From positions 1 through 44,677 of the IMG/VR virus record IMGVR_UViG_3300033145_002454: a DNA stretch of 44,677 nt, one strand, 5' to 3'. This stretch comes from a virus. A model generated the notes under the pieces. That model ran no database searches and was not told the DNA's origin. It saw only the letters and a list, made by a program, of their open reading frames with translations. Positions 38,499-44,677 of the stretch are shown one piece after another; the stretch's first letter is position 1; the number at the start of each line of letters is the position of its first letter. A program made the position numbers and the translations under genes.

Positions 38499-38951
38499 TT
38501 ATCTACCAATTATTAAAAAAGCTGCATCTCTACTATGCTCCGAGCTTCTTTTAGTGTAGCCTGTAAGCTTCTCGAAAGTTTTCTTATCAATTTTTGTCAT
38601 TGATCGCTTATTTGGTCTCATTGCATAATGCTCAATATTGTTTTTCTTCATATATTCAATGAGTAATTTTGCTTGCCCTTTATTTTCACCGATGTTTTGA
38701 GCGATCTTTCCAATATAATTAATCCTATCGCCTATTTTATGAAATACCGGTGGAATTTTGAAACGAGCGAAGATCGGTTTATTTTGAGATGGATCTTCGA
38801 TAAAAACTTTTAGAGTTTCCGGAGGAAATGATTTAATTGTATCAATTGCTTCCCAAAATGTGAAAGTTTTTAAGATCATAACACAGCCTTGCTGCTTAAT
38901 TGCCATTCCTGTTTTCGTTCCCGGATCAATTCCGATTAATATTTTTTTCAT
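38499..38951 (-). CDS. RuvC-like Holliday junction resolvase
   Basis: 150 residues. RNase H-fold motifs with the acidic metal ligands: GIDPGTKTG (7-15, Asp9), VFIEDPS (49-55, Glu52), and C-terminal HSRDAAFLI (139-147, Asp142). It cuts four-way junctions made by RecT recombination and replication before packaging. Its ATG overlaps the stop of the serine recombinase gene (one base). The N-terminal length is compact compared with bacterial RuvC, as in other phage versions. Confidence 0.85.
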   Translation of the reverse strand: MKKILIGIDPGTKTGMAIKQQGCVMILKTFTFWEAIDTIKSFPPETLKVFIEDPSQNKPIFARFKIPPVFHKIGDRINYIGKIAQNIGENKGQAKLLIEYMKKNNIEHYAMRPNKRSMTKIDKKTFEKLTGYTKRSSEHSRDAAFLIIGR

Positions 38952-40609
38952 TATTCTGCCTTCTTTAATTGGTTTTCATATTCCTTAAGTATTTCAAATG
39001 ATTTTACTTCTGATATTATTTTATTGAGGTTATTAAAGTGTTCGGTTGTGGTGCCGAGTACTCCACCACTTGGGACTTTATGGGTTAGAGCAACATCTAA
39101 CCCATTTATTTTAATACTATTTACAGCGGTTCGACAGATAGCTTTTTTATTAGTAAAGGTTATGGGCTTAATTTTGGGGTTCAAACCACTTAAACAATTA
39201 AAAATCAATGGAGTTGCAGCGGTTCGACAAATCTCTCCATCAAAACTGATTCCTTCTGGAAAAACAAGCTTTTGGAGTTTTCTTCTGAAATAAAGGTCTT
39301 TTACTTTAATCCAAAAAGTTGAGAGGTTTAGCATAACAAATTTAGCGAATCTAAGATGCTCCTCAAGTTCTTTATAATCCTGTTCAATATCTTCCAACTG
39401 TATCTTCTTTGAATGGATATCTTCATTCACTTCTGAAACTTTAGAAGAATAAATATCTTTTGCCAGAGTTCCATCAATAAGAAGATCTGTTATTCGCACT
39501 TTTTTTAGATCTAATTTCTTTATTTGTTTTTTAAGATGATCTTTAAAATTTACCTGTAGGTATTTATGTTGGCCCCAAACTTGCCGGAAAATCACATCGA
39601 ACAATTGTAGATATTCACGTTTTGGCTCTAACTTAGTTAATTGATCTACGAACTTTTCCTCCAAAGTTTCTTTCTTTATATTTAAATTACATCCATGACA
39701 ACGATAATAAGCATATTTTTTTCTTCTACCTCGAGACCATGAACCAGTGAGAGGCCTCCCACATTTTGAACATGTGACAAATCCTCTGAGTGGGAAATGT
39801 TCATCATCTTTCACTGGGATCCTGTGGTGTGTTCTATTTTTACTTAATACATCCTGGACCTTATAAAAAAGAACTTCTGAAATAATTGGTTCATGAGCTC
39901 CTTTAAATAGTTTTTCCGGGAAAGTATTTATTTTCATAAAACCATAGTAAAAAGGATTTCTCAATATTCTATGAAATGTTTGTTTGGGAATTCTGATTCT
40001 GTATTTTGTATTAATTTTCCTTCTAGCATTTTCAACAGTATAGTCACCGGTAGATATTAACTGGAAACATTCTTCAATTATTAATGCTTCATCACTTTGA
40101 ATTATAACAGACTTTCCGTCTTGTTTAGTGAAGGAATATCCTCGAGGTGGATAAAATATCCATCTTCCTGCTTCGAGAGCTTCTAATTGACCTTTTTTGA
40201 TTTCCTCTGAAAGATTATCAATATAGTTCTTTGCCATCAGAACTTTAATGCCGTGGATGAATTTTTCATGAGATCTGGAATTCTTTGAAAGGATTTGGTT
40301 TTCTTTAATTAGGTGAACTTCAATATCAAGATCATCGATAGTAACATAATCTTTAAAATTTCTGTATAATCGATCAGTTTTTTCAACCAGGATTAATTTG
40401 ATACTATTCTCTTTGAGAAATTGCAGCATTAAATTGAAGTCTTTACGACCAGCTTTTTTTGCAGTTTCTGAATCTTTGAAGATTTTTTGAATTTTAATAT
40501 TATTATCAATTGAATATTCTTTTATAATTTTGATTTGAGCAGGAATGGAATAACCTGTTTTCTCCTGTTCTTTTGAACTTACTCGAGCGTATGCAACCGC
40601 CTTGATCAT
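38951..40609 (-). CDS. large serine recombinase (integrase)
   Basis: 552 residues. N-terminal catalytic domain: AYARVSSKEQ (6-15; nucleophile probably Ser11), 'VEKTDRLYRNFKDYV' (about 75-89). Recombinase domain at about 160-255 (GRWIFYPPRGYSF, 'RILRNPFYYGFMKI'), then zinc ribbon CSKCGRPLTGSWS ... YYRCHGC (about 277-303) and a coiled coil (about 365-425). It inserts the phage without a host factor and needs a directionality factor to leave. The C-terminal 85 residues hold two related segments EICRTAATPLIFN and AICRTAVNSIKIN, unlike most relatives. The 55-residue gene upstream overlaps by four bases. Confidence 0.92.
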   Translation of the reverse strand: MIKAVAYARVSSKEQEKTGYSIPAQIKIIKEYSIDNNIKIQKIFKDSETAKKAGRKDFNLMLQFLKENSIKLILVEKTDRLYRNFKDYVTIDDLDIEVHLIKENQILSKNSRSHEKFIHGIKVLMAKNYIDNLSEEIKKGQLEALEAGRWIFYPPRGYSFTKQDGKSVIIQSDEALIIEECFQLISTGDYTVENARRKINTKYRIRIPKQTFHRILRNPFYYGFMKINTFPEKLFKGAHEPIISEVLFYKVQDVLSKNRTHHRIPVKDDEHFPLRGFVTCSKCGRPLTGSWSRGRRKKYAYYRCHGCNLNIKKETLEEKFVDQLTKLEPKREYLQLFDVIFRQVWGQHKYLQVNFKDHLKKQIKKLDLKKVRITDLLIDGTLAKDIYSSKVSEVNEDIHSKKIQLEDIEQDYKELEEHLRFAKFVMLNLSTFWIKVKDLYFRRKLQKLVFPEGISFDGEICRTAATPLIFNCLSGLNPKIKPITFTNKKAICRTAVNSIKINGLDVALTHKVPSGGVLGTTTEHFNNLNKIISEVKSFEILKEYENQLKKAE

Positions 40610-40773
40610 GCTATCTCCTTACGATTAACTAGCATTGTCATTTCAGCAAAATTATAGAAGAAATCACGGATTTGATTTAATTCAGTATCCGTAATCTTAA
40701 TATCTGCCGGAAGATATTTCCTGCATTCTTCTACTGTCAATTTATTTTGCTCGAGTTTTGTTTTTATATTCAT
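40606..40773 (-). CDS. small protein upstream of the integrase
   Basis: 55 residues, ATG 40773, stop overlapping the integrase ATG (ATGA). Sequence pattern MNIKTKLEQNKLTVEECRKY, then helix (TDTELNQIRDFFYNFAEMTM). Short helical proteins with 'lt.ee...irdflynla' before serine integrases are common and possibly regulatory, for example directionality factors. No strong ribosome site is seen upstream. Confidence 0.6.
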   Translation of the reverse strand: MNIKTKLEQNKLTVEECRKYLPADIKITDTELNQIRDFFYNFAEMTMLVNRKEIA

Positions 40774-40798
40774 TAATCAAGCCATTATTACATTTTCT

Positions 40799-41152
40799 TT
40801 ATATTTCATCCCAAGATATATACTCAAATGCAAAACGATTTACTAAATCAAATGGTTTACACTTATTAAGATTACAGAACATTTCGATAAATTGTAATGG
40901 TGTAAATTCAGGGAAACCCTCTTTTATACAATTCTCAGGTGAAACATCCATTACAATTGTTTCGATTTTATATTTTATCCTGATCGGAGTTATTTTAACA
41001 ACCTTCTCCCCTCTTTTTAATCCTTGAGCCTTTTCAACTGCAATCACAATGTCACCGGGAACTAACTTATCCCAACTCATTCGCATGGTTTCGGTTTTGG
41101 TTTTTTCATAAATCTGTTTTATTGTTTTACTAAAACTCATATGTCTTGGCAT
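40799..41152 (-). CDS. ASCH/PUA-like protein
   Basis: 117 residues from ATG 41152 (GAGAGGT upstream; the frame to 41173 lacks one). 'SFSKTIKQIYEKTKTETMRM' then 'LVPGDIVIAVEKAQGLKRGE' and 'CIKEGFPEFTPLQFIEMFCN' match phage ASCH-like proteins: 'MSF..T..qi...tKt.TRR', 'pGd.i.aVeKaqGlkkGEk', 'EGFP..tp.eFi.mF'. The fold resembles RNA-binding PUA domains. Role in translation or RNA modification is possible. Confidence 0.72.
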   Translation of the reverse strand: MPRHMSFSKTIKQIYEKTKTETMRMSWDKLVPGDIVIAVEKAQGLKRGEKVVKITPIRIKYKIETIVMDVSPENCIKEGFPEFTPLQFIEMFCNLNKCKPFDLVNRFAFEYISWDEI

Positions 41153-41156
41153 TATT

Positions 41157-41357
41157 TTACCTCTCAAATTCAAATTCTGGCTGCTGCCTTTCGATCATCT
41201 TTTCATAAGCAGCTAACCAGGCATAAGCAATTCCCTTCCCTACTTTTGGATCGTAAAAGTAGTTCTGTGTTAGAGGAACATTCTTAATTGGATAACTTGG
41301 CAGCCATCCTGCAGCTAAAATCCTTTTTATTGCTTCATCCTGTGAAATTGTTGCCAC
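41157..41357 (-). CDS. small hypothetical protein
   Basis: 66 residues, GTG start 41357 with AAGGAGGA upstream, overlapping the previous gene by 23 bases. 'DEAIKRILAAGWLPSYPIKN' then 'GIAYAWLAAYEKMIERQQPE'. Helical; no family recognised. Five bases separate it from the ASCH-like gene start. Confidence 0.6.
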   Translation of the reverse strand: MATISQDEAIKRILAAGWLPSYPIKNVPLTQNYFYDPKVGKGIAYAWLAAYEKMIERQQPEFEFER

Positions 41358-41877
41358 TATCTTCCTCCTTGAGCTTTAAATTTTTAATCATTTTAAAACA
41401 TTCAGTCATTGCACCTCTTTGAGCATATTCATAACCAATGTGTTTTTCATATTCAAATGATCGAGAATGAGCAATTGGTTTTGAATTGCCTTTACTTTCT
41501 ACAATCCAATGTATTGAATAACAATACTTGTTTCCATCAGGCATTTTATAGATATTCACTTCATATCCGAAATGTCGGCAGAATTCTTCAATGAATCCAA
41601 TCATTAAATGATATTCCATTACAGTTGCATTGGGTTCAAAAGTGATCTTATCCGTAAATATTTTATGCAGAATGTTCTTTAACCATTGAACTTTACAGGA
41701 AGCTACAATTTTACGTTCTGAAACGGTTTTAACATAATAGATAAGCATGAACTCACCATTACGATAAGTACAAGCCAGATCGTTGTTTTTGGAAAGTTTG
41801 AGTGATTCCATCAATTCAATGTATTTTTTGAATAACTTTCCATTTAAACTTTCTAATTTATCCCAAAATTCCTTCAT
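41335..41877 (-). CDS. hypothetical protein
   Basis: 180 residues. Alpha/beta with no motif I recognise; a central 'RKIVASCKVQWLKNILHKIF' and 'EYHLMIGFIEEFCRHFGYEV' helix, C-terminal 'KHIGYEYAQRGAMTECFKMI'. Four bases downstream of the large hypothetical gene. A replication/recombination accessory role would fit the neighbourhood but is not shown. Confidence 0.65.
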   Translation of the reverse strand: MKEFWDKLESLNGKLFKKYIELMESLKLSKNNDLACTYRNGEFMLIYYVKTVSERKIVASCKVQWLKNILHKIFTDKITFEPNATVMEYHLMIGFIEEFCRHFGYEVNIYKMPDGNKYCYSIHWIVESKGNSKPIAHSRSFEYEKHIGYEYAQRGAMTECFKMIKNLKLKEEDSGNNFTG

Positions 41878-41880
41878 GTT

Positions 41881-43065
41881 TTATCCCTCTTCTTCTGTCG
41901 GTTCAAAAGGATTCCCAGATAAGAAATGCTCAATATTAGGAAGCCCTATCGGTTGAGTAAAATGATCTTCATTAGATAAATATTCATTCATTGCATATTG
42001 AATTTGTCCTTCACCAAGAAGATCTGTTTGAAGATGGGAGAAATTCTCATTATCTTTATCTTTGAATTTAATAATTCCCTCATGCTCAGAAGCGGTGATA
42101 TAAGTTAGATTATTATCACAGGCATTCATGATTGACCTATTGGTTGTTAGCTTTCCGGTTTCATCAATTAATAAGTAACCATTCTCATCACGGAGCCTTT
42201 CACTTTCATCTTTCAAAGCTTTTTTTGTTTCAAAAAAATCATCATCATATATAATACCCTCTGGATTATTTCTGCTCCAAAGGATTATTTGCATCTTCTC
42301 AGGGTAAGCTAATATTATACTTAGATCAGCTTTGATCAATTTTCGATAATTGGATTCATATTTTGCTAATGGATCTATTCCACTATTATCAGCAAATCCA
42401 AAAATCTGCTGATCAGCTTCAACCTCACTAACTGAACCCATATGTTTTTCATTGAATTCTCTCTCTAATATTACGACCTTATCTTTAATTAATTGAAGAT
42501 CATCAATGTGAATATCTGAGAAATAAAGACCAAGCTTGAAATCCAAATCTCCACGGTTACAATCAAAAAAACCTGTCATTTGCTGCAGATATTGATTTTT
42601 AAGAATGTCTTTGAATGTAATTGTATTATCACGGTTTTTTGCTCTGTAATCCTTAACCTCTTCCCTGAGTTCTGAAATGGATAGTTCTTTTGCGTTTTGC
42701 ATCCATTCATCAATTTTTTCTTCATTAAGATTACTCACGATCGATTTAATTAAATTCAGTTTATCAAATCCAATTTCCTCAACTAGCTTTTCATGGATTT
42801 GTAGATCATTAATAAACAGCTGATAAATTCCAAGAAGTTTTGAACCTAACGGGAAATTAATCTCTACTTCTAAGAATTCTTTAAAAGATAAATAACCCTT
42901 CTTCTCATGAACTCTTTTTGCTTTCATTTCTGTGAGCAATTGACCCAGCTGTAAGAATTCTTCCTGGATATGTTCTTTCAGTTTATTAGTTGCTGTGATC
43001 TGCTCTTCTGAGGTTTGCTCTATTTGATCTTCATTAAGTAAATTTGTATTAGTTTCAACCATCAT
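41881..43065 (-). CDS. large hypothetical early protein, DUF3102-like N-terminus
   Basis: 394 residues. Start at ATG 43065 or the adjacent ATG 43062; both have AAGGAG close by and overlap the previous stop. Residues 20-75 (KLKEHIQEEFLQLGQLLTEM then GYLSFKEFLEVEINFPLGSK) resemble the N-terminal helical region of DUF3102-type phage proteins. The rest is mixed and acidic, ending in a Glu-rich tail. No catalytic motif is evident. It is the longest unexplained gene in the leftward arm. Confidence 0.6.
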   Translation of the reverse strand: MMVETNTNLLNEDQIEQTSEEQITATNKLKEHIQEEFLQLGQLLTEMKAKRVHEKKGYLSFKEFLEVEINFPLGSKLLGIYQLFINDLQIHEKLVEEIGFDKLNLIKSIVSNLNEEKIDEWMQNAKELSISELREEVKDYRAKNRDNTITFKDILKNQYLQQMTGFFDCNRGDLDFKLGLYFSDIHIDDLQLIKDKVVILEREFNEKHMGSVSEVEADQQIFGFADNSGIDPLAKYESNYRKLIKADLSIILAYPEKMQIILWSRNNPEGIIYDDDFFETKKALKDESERLRDENGYLLIDETGKLTTNRSIMNACDNNLTYITASEHEGIIKFKDKDNENFSHLQTDLLGEGQIQYAMNEYLSNEDHFTQPIGLPNIEHFLSGNPFEPTEEEG

Positions 43066-43541
43066 TGCTCCTTGTCAATTACCGGTAATAATAACCTTGC
43101 AACATCCTCTTTTAATAATCCATTGTTACCTAGTTTGGCTACTAATTGTGATGCGAACAACAGATCGTATCTTTTCGATATTTCTTTAGCATGTCTTTCA
43201 GCGATTTTTTCTATCTCACCTGTAGGTGTATTATAATTGTTCTTGTCATTCATCTGTTTTTGGATGTATTCTTTCATTGGCAATGGTTCATCTGAAGAAT
43301 ATCTACCTGATAATATTATTTCATCATTATCAATCATTGTTTTCATAACATTATTGATATTTTCTTTCATTGAATCTGATATTTCTTGTTTAATCTGTTT
43401 AATCAAATCTGTTTTTACTTCATTCTTGATAGAATTCCAGATTTCTTTTTTAACTTCATCAACAAGATATCTCTTAATGCCTTCATCGAGACTTTCATCT
43501 TCTCTAGTCCAAAAATTTTTTATGTCTATTGTAAATTTCAT
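43062..43541 (-). CDS. hypothetical helical protein
   Basis: 159 residues, AGAGAGGAG upstream. Strongly helical and charged (VDEVKKEIWNSIKNEVKTDL then KQEISDSMKENINNVMKTMI), with amphipathic repeats suggesting a coiled coil. The stop overlaps the next start. No family recognised. Confidence 0.62.
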   Translation of the reverse strand: MKFTIDIKNFWTREDESLDEGIKRYLVDEVKKEIWNSIKNEVKTDLIKQIKQEISDSMKENINNVMKTMIDNDEIILSGRYSSDEPLPMKEYIQKQMNDKNNYNTPTGEIEKIAERHAKEISKRYDLLFASQLVAKLGNNGLLKEDVARLLLPVIDKEQ

Positions 43542-43681
43542 TTCTCCTCTCTATTCTTCTTAATCCTTGCTTCACAGATTGTGCAATATCCACCACGTTT
43601 CTTTGCTGTGTAGGTTGAAATTAGACTCTTACATAATCTGCAGGGGATTCGTGGATCTGGTTTATTGGATTTAGGTTTCAT
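43538..43681 (-). CDS. 47-residue zinc-ribbon protein
   Basis: ATG 43681 to TGA 43538, TTAGGATG upstream. Two Cys pairs, PCRLCKS and YCTICEA (CxxC-x15-CxxC), with a basic tail KKNREEK. Looks like a miniature zinc finger that binds nucleic acid or protein. It overlaps the next gene by four bases (ATGA), so translation is coupled. Small genes like this are often missed. Confidence 0.62.
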   Translation of the reverse strand: MKPKSNKPDPRIPCRLCKSLISTYTAKKRGGYCTICEARIKKNREEK

Positions 43682-43691
43682 TACTCACATC

Positions 43692-43886
43692 CTAATATGG
43701 TAAATCATCATCTTCAGTTTTAGTGACTATCTGGAATTCATTATTAAATGGAACGAAAACCGAAGATTCAATTTTAGCATCTTCTTCAAAATGAGTATAC
43801 ACCCATCCACCGGGAACACGTAGAATTTCGTAATATCCAATTACAATAGATTCATGTAATTTCATTTCATAAATGTTTTTATCCAT
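43692..43886 (-). CDS. small hypothetical protein
   Basis: 64 residues, AGGTGAT before ATG 43886. 'IYEMKLHESIVIGYYEILRV PGGWVY' split as strands, acidic C-terminus 'KTEDDDLPY'. Begins seven bases after the DUF1351-like stop. A similar small sheet protein often follows DUF1351 genes, but I cannot name it. Confidence 0.6.
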   Translation of the reverse strand: MDKNIYEMKLHESIVIGYYEILRVPGGWVYTHFEEDAKIESSVFVPFNNEFQIVTKTEDDDLPY

Positions 43887-43893
43887 TGATCAC

Positions 43894-44677
43894 CTACACT
43901 TCTTCAAAATCAATTCCATTCTGAAACAGGAAGATCGTAATATCGTTGAACTTCATTTGAGGACACTTGAATTTGAGAGTGTACTCTTTCATTTCTTCGG
44001 TTTCAGCTGTTACTTCTTGTTGAATGTCTTCTGACTCAACTTTTTTCTCTTCGTGGACTTGACCTGCATTTTCGCTTGGTTCAGCAACAGATATGATTGC
44101 CTTCTCTGGAATCTTTTCCTCTGCTTTCTTGGTTGCAATTTCAGCAGCTTTACGTTCTCCCTCTGCCCTATTCTTTGCCCGGGATGTAATTTCACTGATC
44201 GCTAAAGTAAGATTGATATTTTCTGAATTAAGATATATTGAGAATTCCTCTTTTGTAAGCGGTTGATTAAGTTCATAAGTTACATTCATATTTGTGATTA
44301 GGTTTCTAATTGATATTGCTTTTTCCTCTTCTGAATCTTGAAGCTGTTTCAGGTTTGATATCTGATCAGTAAGTGAAGCCCGGATATCTTTGAGAGTTGT
44401 GGTCATATTTGTAAAACGTTGATCAAGAATGATCTTTTTAGAATATATCTCATTCAAACTGAATTTTAGAATCAGATCATCCCTTAACTCTTTTACTTTC
44501 TCCAGTTTTTCTTCTTTCCTTCGATCCTCAAAAGCCTCGAGTTGTTTTTGCAAAGGATATTCTGCTTCTTGAACAACCTTAATCAGGTTCTTACATTTCA
44601 TTTCAAATTCATCTATCGGTTTCTTAACTTGCTTTTTTGTATCTAATCGATATTTATCAATTTCAACTCTAATAGAA
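43894..44677 (-). CDS. DUF1351-like phage protein, C-terminal part (gene continues at base 278)
   Basis: This is the remainder of the 315-residue protein that begins at 278; an internal Met at 44601 is not the true start. The middle is heptad-rich (AEYPLQKQLEAFEDRRKEEK, LKDIRASLTDQISNLKQLQD), then a segment of variable acidic residues (KAAEIATKKAEEKIPEKAI). The C-terminus 'EYTLKFKCPQMKFNDITIFL FQNGIDFEE' ends a small alpha/beta unit typical of this family. It may aid RecT-mediated recombination, since the families co-occur. Confidence 0.75.
   Translation of the reverse strand, partial: SIRVEIDKYRLDTKKQVKKPIDEFEMKCKNLIKVVQEAEYPLQKQLEAFEDRRKEEKLEKVKELRDDLILKFSLNEIYSKKIILDQRFTNMTTTLKDIRASLTDQISNLKQLQDSEEEKAISIRNLITNMNVTYELNQPLTKEEFSIYLNSENINLTLAISEITSRAKNRAEGERKAAEIATKKAEEKIPEKAIISVAEPSENAGQVHEEKKVESEDIQQEVTAETEEMKEYTLKFKCPQMKFNDITIFLFQNGIDFEEV
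44564..44677. repeat. terminal direct repeat, right copy
   Basis: Identical to 1-114. Joining the copies yields an uninterrupted reading frame, which is direct support for a circular map. Confidence 0.95.

Noticed and set aside
39024-39293. Plus-strand 89-residue frame inside the integrase gene
   Set aside because: Antisense to the integrase C-terminus with no ribosome site; explained by the repeated AGCGGTTCGACA and hairpin sequence.
1-44677. CRISPR arrays, rRNA, insertion sequences
   Set aside because: No regular repeat-spacer series, no rRNA or tRNA-like sequence, and no transposase recognised apart from the serine integrase and the HNH endonuclease.

Overview
The window is a complete, A+T-rich genome of a temperate tailed phage (siphovirus type: long tape measure, tail-tube gene and frameshifted tail chaperone, no contractile sheath). 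Bases 1-114 are identical to 44564-44677, so the contig closes into a circle of 44,563 bp. That fits a circularly permuted, headful-packaged genome or an excised circular form. One gene (DUF1351-like) is cut by the linear ends. The host cannot be named from the sequence. Strong AGGAGG-type ribosome binding sites with frequent GTG/TTG starts, and a two-signal integration/repression set, point to a low-GC bacterium using Shine-Dalgarno initiation.

Layout. A control region (3929-4075) with several inverted repeats separates two arms. The leftward arm runs from 3928 through the contig junction to about 35985. It carries small regulators, a RecT annealing protein with a Cas4/RecB-like nuclease and a DnaQ-like exonuclease, the DUF1351 protein, several small early proteins, an ASCH-like protein, a large serine recombinase (integrase), a RuvC-like resolvase, a secreted/membrane moron-like protein, and an ORF6N/KilAC antirepressor behind a structured leader.

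The rightward arm runs from 4076 to 35891. It begins with a candidate repressor, a Panacea antitoxin followed by a frame-broken MazF/PemK-like toxin, then a ribbon-helix-helix protein and a replication initiator with 21-bp iterons inside its gene. An accessory stretch (7068-8807) holds an AP2-like Lys-rich protein, three small orphans and an integron attC-like hairpin. A terminator follows, then a ParB / PAPS-reductase-like / ParB trio resembling IbrB-IbrA pairs.

The late genes follow the usual order: small and large terminase, portal, MuF-type head protein, scaffold, decoration protein, lambda-E-like capsid protein, connectors, tail tube, G/GT tail chaperones with a -1 frameshift signal, an inserted NUMOD3-HNH endonuclease, tape measure, baseplate/tip proteins, a fibre with about thirty 18-residue repeats, a BppU-like protein, and a lysis group (holin-like, membrane-anchored protein, M15-like endolysin). 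The two arms converge on a nested hairpin terminator at 35898-35955.

The points most worth checking are the attC-like site, the broken Panacea toxin pair, the ParB/PAPS/ParB trio, the iterons, the shared operator motifs, the repeat-built fibre, and the leader upstream of the antirepressor.
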